DNA of 9,555 bases from an uncultured Collinsella sp. (GTDB lineage: Bacteria; Actinomycetota; Coriobacteriia; Coriobacteriales; Coriobacteriaceae), in NCBI GenBank assembly GCA_900551205.1, contig URUW01000056.1, forward strand, positions 1-9,555, read 5' to 3'. The translations under genes and the position numbers were made by a program. How positions within the stretch are numbered: position 1 is the stretch's first letter; the number at the start of each line of letters is the position of its first letter. This document shows, one piece after another, positions 1 through 4,300 of the stretch. The notes under the pieces are model-generated. The model ran no database searches. It worked only from the letters and a program-made list of their open reading frames with translations, and was not told where the DNA came from.

Positions 1-8
1 GACGCTGC

Positions 9-107
9 AAACCCGCCAGAGCGGCAATCTGCCTTTCAACTTCGGCGGCATGACCAGAAGGTCAATGCCGTCTCGTTTCAAGGCACCTTGCTCGCTCTGG
101 CGGGTTT
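9..107. repeat. Cloverleaf-like structured segment closed by a 15-bp inverted repeat
   Basis: Positions 9-23 (AAACCCGCCAGAGCG) are the perfect reverse complement of 93-107. The enclosed 69 bases hold three further hairpins: 23-26 with 30-33, a 10-bp stem with one bulged A at 46-55/60-70 (loop AGAA), and 79-82 with 87-90. On the + strand the closing stem is followed by TTTT, so it could act as a terminator. I do not recognise it as a known RNA family. It could be a structured RNA, a REP-like dispersed repeat, or the end of another mobile element. No convincing gene is visible here, although short open frames run through it. The IS110 element is inserted directly to its right. Confidence 0.6.
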
Positions 108-114
108 TCGCTCA

Positions 115-128
115 TATGACCCAATCCG
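115..128 (+). repeat. Subterminal inverted repeat, transposase-distal end (RE)
   Basis: TATGACCCAATCCG is the exact reverse complement of 1623-1636. It begins 2 bases inside the CT core at 111-112. Subterminal rather than terminal repeats are known for the IS1111 group of the IS110 family. Confidence 0.9.
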
Positions 129-145
129 CTGTCAAGAGCCACAAT

Positions 146-181
146 GGCCCCGCCGACCGCTTGCAATCGGTCGGCGGGGCC
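146..181 (-). repeat. Perfect 14-bp GC-rich hairpin near the IS right end
   Basis: GGCCCCGCCGACCG at 146-159 is the exact reverse complement of 168-181, with an 8-base loop. Read on the - strand it lies 3' of the predicted bridge RNA guide loops and has no U-run after it. It may protect or end the non-coding transcript, or block read-through into the flank. It lies inside the element, 18 bases from the inverted repeat. Confidence 0.75.
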
Positions 182-189
182 TGCCGTTA

Positions 190-383
190 ACCCGTCCCGG
201 TCCGCCCCCGGCATGTCATCGACGCCTTCGGCTCAGTCTCATATCCGCGGATACCGTTCTGTCGGCCCGCACTCCATTCCTTCGGCGGGGTTCCCCAAGT
301 CTGTCGAGGCGCATGCGGAGGGCTCCGCGCGCACAGCGAAATAGGGGGTATCCCCGAAGGCCGCCCGGCTCGCCGGGGCGGGG
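190..383 (-). ncRNA. Predicted bridge RNA (seekRNA) of the IS110 element
   Basis: IS110-family recombinases use an element-encoded RNA with two guide loops, one for target DNA and one for donor DNA; in the IS1111 group it lies downstream of the transposase, as here. Reading the - strand just past the transposase stop I see a 5' stem-loop (about 382-363). Next comes a long stem (CCUUCG and GGGG of 360-351 with CCCC and CGAAGG of 290-279, plus CCCC with GGGG further in) that opens into an internal loop capped by an apical hairpin (332-309). The loop's 5' side is UUUCGCUGU (341-333), identical to the reconstructed empty target TTTCG-CT-GT. Its 3' side is GACAGAC (305-299); GACAG pairs with CTGTC of the right flank. 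Further on, AUAUGAGAC (244-236) is the exact complement of the circle junction GT-CT-CATAT. I cannot identify a clear left donor guide; the best is AGUG at 273-270. The RNA ends are approximate. The guide matches make chance unlikely, but expression is inferred. Confidence 0.75.
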
Positions 384-390
384 GCTATGT

Positions 391-1512
391 CTATTCCGCG
401 CCCTCCCGGCACATCATGCCGAGGGCCCAGAGCCACCTCACGAGCTCGGCCGCGGTGGCCGCGTTAGCCTTCGCCTGGGGCATGCCGCGGGCGAGCATCT
501 CCTCGCGCCGCCGCAGGAGCCGCTCGGATCCCTTCCTCCCGTGCATCCTTATCTCGAGGGGCACGCCCGTGTCCCTCGGCATGAGCTTCGGCTGGTGCCG
601 CGCCGCGGCGTAGCACCATGAACCCTCAACGGCCAGCTTCCTCACGAGCGCGTTGCCCGCACCGCTGATGCCTCCGAGCCGCACGGAGTCGCCGCTCGAC
701 CTCTGACTCGGCGCGAGGCCGAAATAGGCCGTGACCTGCCTTCCGGAACGGAACCTCGTGAAGTCGCCGACCTCGGCCGAGAAGGCTGCGGCCAGCGCGA
801 AGGCGCAGCCCTTGATCGACTGGAGGGCGGCCACCTCCGCGGCGATCGGGCTGGCATCCACGGCCGCCCTGTACTCGGAGAGCAGATCCGCCCGGGCCTC
901 CGCCGCGGCCTCGACCTCGCTCCTCAGAGCGGCGAGCGTCCGAACCCCGCCATCGTCCTCCGGCCTGACCTTGTCGAGCCACCTCAGGAAGTCGTAGGTC
1001 CAGTACTTCCTCGGGTTGCCGGCGGGCGTGGTGCCGCCGTAGGCGAACCCTCGCTTTGCGAGGAAGGCGAGCAGCCGCTGCTTGGCGGTCGCCAGGCGCG
1101 CGGTCGCCCCGTCGTAGGCGCCGGCGAGGTCCCTGATGCCCTCGACCTCGGGGGAGGGGACCCATACGGGGGAGATGTCGTGGGCGAGTATCGCCTTGGC
1201 CATCCTGGCGGCGTCGTTCCTGTCGTTCTTGGAGGCCGAGTCGGCGGCCGACCTGGGGATCTTCGAGACCGCGGCGACGACACACTCGACGCCGAGCCCG
1301 GCGAGCTCCCTCTGCGGGGCGAAGCCGGGGTAGCCGCTCTCGTAGGCCGCGAGCGACGGCCCGGGGAACCCACCCATCCACCCGGCGATCTCGCCCCAGG
1401 GGTTGCCGGGGAACCTCCTCGTCACGGCCTCGCCGGTGTCCGCGTCGAGGGCGCAGACGGTGGTCGACCTCAGGTGGACGTCCATCCCGAACGCGGTAGA
1501 ATACTTTGGCAT
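391..1512 (-). CDS. IS110-family DEDD transposase (RNA-guided recombinase)
   Basis: This 373-residue protein has the full family architecture. An N-terminal RuvC-like domain carries the acidic set Asp11 (GMDVH), Glu58 (AAYESGY), Asp97 and Asp100 (KNDRNDAARMAK). A helical middle follows (about 120-225), then the C-terminal transposase domain: the G-rich helix near 231-240, AEVGDFTRF (246-254), GLAPSQRSSG (265-274) and GISGAGNALVRKLAVE (281-296). The catalytic serine of the family lies in the SSG segment, probably Ser272 or Ser273. With its bridge RNA the protein would excise the element as a circle and join it to a target at a CT core. The start ATG follows GGGAGG by 5 bases, and no frameshift or missing catalytic residue is visible, so it could be active. 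Overlapping frames on both strands are shadows of this GC-rich gene. It is the only gene in the element. Confidence 0.96.
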   Translation of the reverse strand: MPKYSTAFGMDVHLRSTTVCALDADTGEAVTRRFPGNPWGEIAGWMGGFPGPSLAAYESGYPGFAPQRELAGLGVECVVAAVSKIPRSAADSASKNDRNDAARMAKAILAHDISPVWVPSPEVEGIRDLAGAYDGATARLATAKQRLLAFLAKRGFAYGGTTPAGNPRKYWTYDFLRWLDKVRPEDDGGVRTLAALRSEVEAAAEARADLLSEYRAAVDASPIAAEVAALQSIKGCAFALAAAFSAEVGDFTRFRSGRQVTAYFGLAPSQRSSGDSVRLGGISGAGNALVRKLAVEGSWCYAAARHQPKLMPRDTGVPLEIRMHGRKGSERLLRRREEMLARGMPQAKANAATAAELVRWLWALGMMCREGAE

Positions 1513-1573
1513 GGGAGCCTCCCAACCTCGTTGCGGCGCGGCTGCGCCTATGGCACTTCAACATCATTGTCGC

Positions 1574-1614
1574 AGCCCCGACCCGCGGTCACGAGCGGGG
1601 GCTCCTATCTTTTT
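1574..1614 (+). terminator. Terminator-like hairpin in the IS left end
   Basis: AGCCCC at 1574-1579 pairs with GGGGCT at 1598-1603, with partial further pairing inside (CGC 1584-1586 with GCG 1595-1597). A T-run (1610-1614) follows after a 6-base gap, so as a + strand terminator it is imperfect. It would stop transcripts running antisense to the transposase from leaving the element. On the - strand it lies in the leader of the transposase mRNA, where it may shield the start from outside transcription. Confidence 0.4.
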
Positions 1615-1622
1615 AGTGCCCT

Positions 1623-1636
1623 CGGATTGGGTCATA
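1623..1636 (-). repeat. Subterminal inverted repeat, transposase-proximal end (LE)
   Basis: CGGATTGGGTCATA is the exact reverse complement of 115-128. Four bases (GTGT) separate it from the CT core at 1641-1642. The unequal offset of the two repeats (2 against 4) is of the asymmetric kind reported for IS1111-group ends. Confidence 0.9.
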
Positions 1637-1704
1637 GTGTCTGTCCGTCCTCTATCTGCGGCGTTGCTATGGCTGTCAGTTGTGCGACAGTTTGGGGGTG
1701 GTTA

Positions 1705-1760
1705 TTGGGGACAGACTTAAATGAGTAGTCGTTGGGGACGTTCTTGAATGACTAGTCGTT
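1705..1760 (+). repeat. Near-tandem 28-nt direct repeat
   Basis: Positions 1705-1732 and 1733-1760 line up (apart from a one-base register shift) as two copies of a unit of the form TTGGGGAC, five variable bases, then a segment ending AATGAGTAGTCG or AATGACTAGTCG. About 22 of 28 positions agree. The second copy forms one arm of the palindrome at 1726-1781. The two copies may be stacked ends of a dispersed repeat family. Confidence 0.55.
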
Positions 1761-1781
1761 TAAGAACGTCACCAATGACTA
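1726..1781. repeat. REP-like 56-nt imperfect palindrome
   Basis: The two 28-base arms pair around an axis at 1753/1754, with GACGTTCTT (1737-1745) against AAGAACGTC (1762-1770) as the perfect core of each arm. One mismatch (1736/1771) and about three G-T pairs interrupt it. It starts 27 bases upstream of the tRNA promoter -35 box and 83 bases outside the IS. Its size and lack of coding potential resemble a REP/RAYT-associated element or the end of a vanished mobile element. The rest of the gene-free stretch 1643-1800 holds a small hairpin (1673-1677 with 1686-1690) and nothing else I can identify. Confidence 0.65.
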
Positions 1782-1808
1782 GGCGGAGAAAAATTCTTAA
1801 AAAAGTTC

Positions 1809-1836
1809 TTGCCCTTCGCCCGATCGTCCGTATAAT
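1809..1836 (+). promoter_or_regulatory. Sigma70-type promoter of the tRNA-Asn pair
   Basis: TTGCCC (1809-1814) and a perfect TATAAT (1831-1836) are separated by 16 bases. Transcription would start near 1843, leaving a leader of about 24 bases before the first tRNA. An A/T-rich stretch upstream (1787-1808) could serve as an UP-like element, as expected for a stable-RNA promoter. Confidence 0.78.
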
Positions 1837-1866
1837 AAACTTCGTTGCTTGATAGCACGCACCTAT

Positions 1867-1941
1867 TCCTCGGTAGCTCAATGGTAGAGCACGCGGCTGT
1901 TAACCGCGCTGTTGTAGGTTCGAGTCCTACCCGGGGAGCCA
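1867..1941 (+). tRNA. tRNA-Asn (anticodon GTT), copy 1
   Basis: The cloverleaf is complete. The acceptor stem TCCTCGG pairs with CCGGGGA (one T-G pair), followed by the D arm GCTC/GAGC, the anticodon stem CGCGG with loop CTGTTAA and CCGCG, and the T arm GTAGG-TTCGAGT-CCTAC. It ends in discriminator G plus an encoded CCA. The GTT anticodon reads both asparagine codons. Confidence 0.97.
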
Positions 1942-1950
1942 GAATTTTTC

Positions 1951-1971
1951 AGCCCATTCCGCTGGGCTTTT
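1951..1971 (+). terminator. Terminator-like hairpin between the two tRNA genes
   Basis: AGCCCA (1951-1956) pairs with TGGGCT (1963-1968) around a 6-base loop, followed by a short T-run (1968-1971). It is weaker than the hairpin after copy 2. No promoter is visible between the tRNAs, so copy 2 probably depends on read-through. The hairpin could instead mark the processing region. Confidence 0.5.
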
Positions 1972-1975
1972 AAAT

Positions 1976-2050
1976 TCCTCGGTAGCTCAATGGTAGAGCA
2001 CGCGGCTGTTAACCGCGCTGTTGTAGGTTCGAGTCCTACCCGGGGAGCCA
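1976..2050 (+). tRNA. tRNA-Asn (anticodon GTT), copy 2
   Basis: This copy is identical to copy 1 over all 75 bases, CCA included. The direct repeat extends slightly beyond the genes (1865-1942 against 1974-2051, 78 bases), which points to a recent tandem duplication or to gene conversion. Confidence 0.97.
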
Positions 2051-2056
2051 GGTTGT

Positions 2057-2087
2057 AAAACCCGTCGCTTATGCGGCGGGTTTTTTT
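2057..2087 (+). terminator. Strong intrinsic terminator after the tRNA pair
   Basis: ACCCGTCGC (2060-2068) pairs with GCGGCGGGT (2073-2081) with one T-G pair and a TTAT loop, followed by a run of seven T. The flanking AAA extends the stem against the T-run. It separates the tRNA transcript from the housekeeping cluster. Confidence 0.9.
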
Positions 2088-2212
2088 ATACCGCGATCGC
2101 CTGGCGCGAACGTTACCATATCAACATTTCGTGTCGAGGATGTAATCCCGCGACCCACCACCTCAACATGGCGCGCTCGTTGTAGAATATTGCAATGATT
2201 GCTCCCACGAGA

Positions 2213-2229
2213 TGGTGCCGCGAGCACCA
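2213..2229 (+). promoter_or_regulatory. Leader hairpin just before the Asp23-family ribosome binding site
   Basis: TGGTGC (2213-2218) pairs with GCACCA (2224-2229) around a CGCGA loop, ending 3 bases before the AAGGAG ribosome binding site (2233-2238). Such a stem could affect translation initiation. It could also be chance in GC-rich DNA. A TAGAAT box at 2183-2188 is the only -10 candidate upstream, and no good -35 accompanies it. Confidence 0.35.
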
Positions 2230-2244
2230 GATAAGGAGATTCTT

Positions 2245-2601
2245 GTGTCTGAGACCATTAACGGCAGCCTGAGCGTCTCGAACGACGTTATTGCCGATAT
2301 TGCCGGTTATGCCGCGATGACGTGCTATGGCGTTGTCGGTATGGCTGAGCAGCTCCAGGGCGCCGAGAGCGTGCGCCTGCTTGCCGGTCAGCGCCTCCGC
2401 AAGGGCGTGCTTGTCTCCGCCGACGAGAACGGCCTTACGGTCGATCTTCACGTCGTGCTCGAGAACGGCGTCAATATGAAGTCCGTCTGCCACAATCTTT
2501 CGAGCTCCGTTGCCTTCACTCTGCAGGAGATCGCCCAGATCGATCCCGCCAGCCTTAAGATCGGCATTCACATCGACGCGCTCAAGAGCCGTCTGAACTA
2601 G
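2245..2601 (+). CDS. Asp23/Gls24-family envelope protein (YloU-like)
   Basis: The product has 118 residues. The GTG start at 2245 is chosen because AAGGAG (2233-2238) lies 6 bases before it; an in-frame ATG at 2212 has no ribosome binding site. The sequence is typical of the small Asp23/Gls24 (DUF322) family: an early SVSNDVIADIAGYAAMTCYGVVGM segment, a basic patch (QRLRKGVLVSADENG), then an alternating hydrophobic DLHVVLENGVNM strand and a C-terminal helix with an IGIHIDALKSRLN end. Family members are alkaline-shock or envelope-associated proteins; the biochemical role of the YloU type is not established. It sits 27 bases upstream of the DAK2/FakA-like gene, the same pairing as yloU-yloV in Bacillus, so co-transcription is likely. 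Confidence 0.9.
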   Translation: MSETINGSLSVSNDVIADIAGYAAMTCYGVVGMAEQLQGAESVRLLAGQRLRKGVLVSADENGLTVDLHVVLENGVNMKSVCHNLSSSVAFTLQEIAQIDPASLKIGIHIDALKSRLN

Positions 2602-2628
2602 CATCCGAAAACGGAGATTCAAATACCC

Positions 2629-4290
2629 ATGATTGCAAAGACCATTCGCACCTGTTTTCCGATCGCTGCGGCTGCTGTTTCCGACAAGGCCGAGGAGATC
2701 AACAAGCTCAACGTCTTCCCCGTACCCGATGGCGACACCGGCACCAATATGTCGCTCACGCTCGCCTCGGTGACTAAGGAGCTCTCCGCCCTTCCTGCCG
2801 ACGCCGACATGGAGGCCATCGCCGGTGCCATCACCCATGGCTCCCTGATGGGTGCCCGTGGCAACTCCGGCGTCATCACCTCGCAGATTCTGCGTGGTGT
2901 GGCCGAGGGCCTTGTCTCTGCCGATGAGCCCATCACGTCCGCCAACATCGCCTATGCGTTCCGCCGAGCCGTCAAGGTTGCCTTCCAGGCCGTCCGCAAG
3001 CCCATCGAGGGTACGATCCTCACGGTGCTGCGCGATGTTTCGACCAAGGCAGACGAGTGCGAGAAGAAGAAGTTCTCGGCCGAGGACGCGCTCGACGCCA
3101 TCGTCGTCGAGGCCTATCAGTCCGTCGCCCGTACGCCCGACCTGCTGCCCGTTCTGAAGGAGAACGGCGTGGTCGACTCCGGCGCCTTTGGATTTGCCAT
3201 CTTCCTTGAGAACTTTGTTGCCGCCGCGCTTGGTCGCAGCACCGTTGTCGAGGATTTCTCCGCCACGTTTGACTCCGCTGGCTCTGCCCGCGACGCGGCC
3301 CTCGACCGCGTTGAGATTGAGGCCAACGACGACTGGGAGGGCTCGGAGTTCCGTTACTGCAACGAGTTCCTCTTTAAGGCCGATGCCCCGTTTGATGAGG
3401 ACGAATGCCTTAAGTTCCTGGGCTCCATGGGCGACTGCGAGCTGCTCGTGGGTGCTTACCCCGATTACAAGATTCACGTGCACTCCAACACCCCCAACCT
3501 GGTGCTCGAGCACATGCTGCAGCTTGGCCAAATCTACGAGGTCTTTATCCACAACATGGAGATGGAGGCCCACGACCGTACCGCCAAGATCCACGAGGAC
3601 CAGGAGAAGGCCGCCGAGCCCGCCAAGGCGCTGGGGTTTGTCGCCGTTGCCGCCGGTTCCGGCGAGGCCGACATCCTCAATTCCCTCGGCGTCGACGTGA
3701 TCGTGTCGGGTGGTCAGACCATGAACCCCTCGACTGCAGATCTGCTGGGCGCCGTTGACCAGGTCAACGCGACCTCGGTCATCATCCTGCCCAATAACGG
3801 TAACATCCGCATGGCCGCCGAGGCTGCCGCTTCTGCCTGCACCGACAAGAAGGTTGCCGTCGTTCCCACTAAGACCGTCCCGCAGGCCTTCTCCGCGCTG
3901 TTCGCGGTCCTGCCCGATTCTGAGCTCGAGGACGCCGTTGCCGCCATGGTCGACGCCATCAGCGAGGTCCGCGATGGCGAGGTCACCCGTGCCGTGCGCG
4001 ATTCCAGCGCCTCCGACGGCTCGCCGATTCACTCCGGTGACGTCATGGGTATCATTGCCGGTTCCATTGACGTGGTCGGCTCCGATGTGAAGCAGGTCAC
4101 GCTCGATTGCATCAACCGCATGCAGGAGGAAGAGGAGGGTGACGCGCTGACGATTCTGGCCGGCGAGGAGCTGTCTGATGAAGCCTTCCAGGAGATCGTC
4201 GACGCCATTGAGGAGGCTCAGCCCGATTTGGAGGTCGACGCTCATCGTGGCGAGCAGCCGCTCTACCCCGTGATCTTCTCGATCGAGTAG
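2629..4290 (+). CDS. fakA: DAK2-domain fatty acid kinase FakA-like protein (YloV family)
   Basis: This 553-residue protein matches the usual FakA/YloV length and order. The N-terminal DAK2 (DhaL-like) nucleotide-binding domain holds NVFPVPDGDTGTNM (28-41), whose aspartates bind Mg-ATP, then HGSLMGARGNSG (70-81) and VVDSGAFGF (181-189). A middle domain follows with Cys244 and a KIHVHSNTP segment (His283, His285) where FakA has its metal-binding and essential His residues. The C-terminal part (about 335-553) is DegV/EDD-like. FakA phosphorylates fatty acids held by a FakB protein, giving acyl-phosphate for PlsX/PlsY; no FakB gene is in this window, so the partner must be elsewhere. The GGAG upstream is 12 bases from the ATG, unusually far. 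RecG starts 10 bases after the stop. The family call is sure; the substrate follows from family knowledge. Confidence 0.9.
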   Translation: MIAKTIRTCFPIAAAAVSDKAEEINKLNVFPVPDGDTGTNMSLTLASVTKELSALPADADMEAIAGAITHGSLMGARGNSGVITSQILRGVAEGLVSADEPITSANIAYAFRRAVKVAFQAVRKPIEGTILTVLRDVSTKADECEKKKFSAEDALDAIVVEAYQSVARTPDLLPVLKENGVVDSGAFGFAIFLENFVAAALGRSTVVEDFSATFDSAGSARDAALDRVEIEANDDWEGSEFRYCNEFLFKADAPFDEDECLKFLGSMGDCELLVGAYPDYKIHVHSNTPNLVLEHMLQLGQIYEVFIHNMEMEAHDRTAKIHEDQEKAAEPAKALGFVAVAAGSGEADILNSLGVDVIVSGGQTMNPSTADLLGAVDQVNATSVIILPNNGNIRMAAEAAASACTDKKVAVVPTKTVPQAFSALFAVLPDSELEDAVAAMVDAISEVRDGEVTRAVRDSSASDGSPIHSGDVMGIIAGSIDVVGSDVKQVTLDCINRMQEEEEGDALTILAGEELSDEAFQEIVDAIEEAQPDLEVDAHRGEQPLYPVIFSIE

Positions 4291-4300
4291 GCATCTGGTC

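Larger units (their letters stand above)
111..1642 (-). mobile_element. IS110-family (IS1111-like) insertion sequence, apparently complete
   Basis: The element consists of a full-length DEDD transposase on the - strand, 14-bp inverted repeats at 115-128 and 1623-1636, and non-coding ends. The stretch downstream of the transposase is long (about 280 bases) and the upstream one is short (about 130), the layout known for the IS1111 group. The ends are set at the CT dinucleotides 111-112 and 1641-1642. Removing the DNA between them gives a target reading TTTCG-CT-GTCC, and joining them gives a circle junction reading GTGT-CT-CATATG. Segments of the downstream non-coding region match both. Counting the core once, the element is 1530 bp, within the normal range for the family. 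No target duplication beyond the shared CT is expected or seen. The group assignment is inference; presence of the element is near certain. Confidence 0.9.

Noticed and set aside
9..107. Small SRP RNA (4.5S) or a known riboswitch
   Set aside because: The hairpin with the AGAA loop superficially recalls the SRP tip, but the conserved asymmetric bulge and GGAA apex are absent, and I could not match any riboswitch core.
88..621. + strand open frame running from the left flank into the IS
   Set aside because: It crosses the element boundary and the transposase gene in antisense; the Pro/Arg-rich translation has no domain.
626..1567. Alternative - strand frame overlapping the transposase
   Set aside because: Arg/Gly-rich out-of-frame reading of the transposase gene; the DEDD and SSG motifs are all in the other frame.
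1705..1781. CRISPR array
   Set aside because: Only two imperfect units with no spacers and no cas genes; the structure is a palindrome.
1867..2050. Integration (att) duplication of a tRNA by a genomic island
   Set aside because: Both copies are complete tRNAs only 34 bases apart, with no integrase or cargo between them; tandem duplication explains this better.
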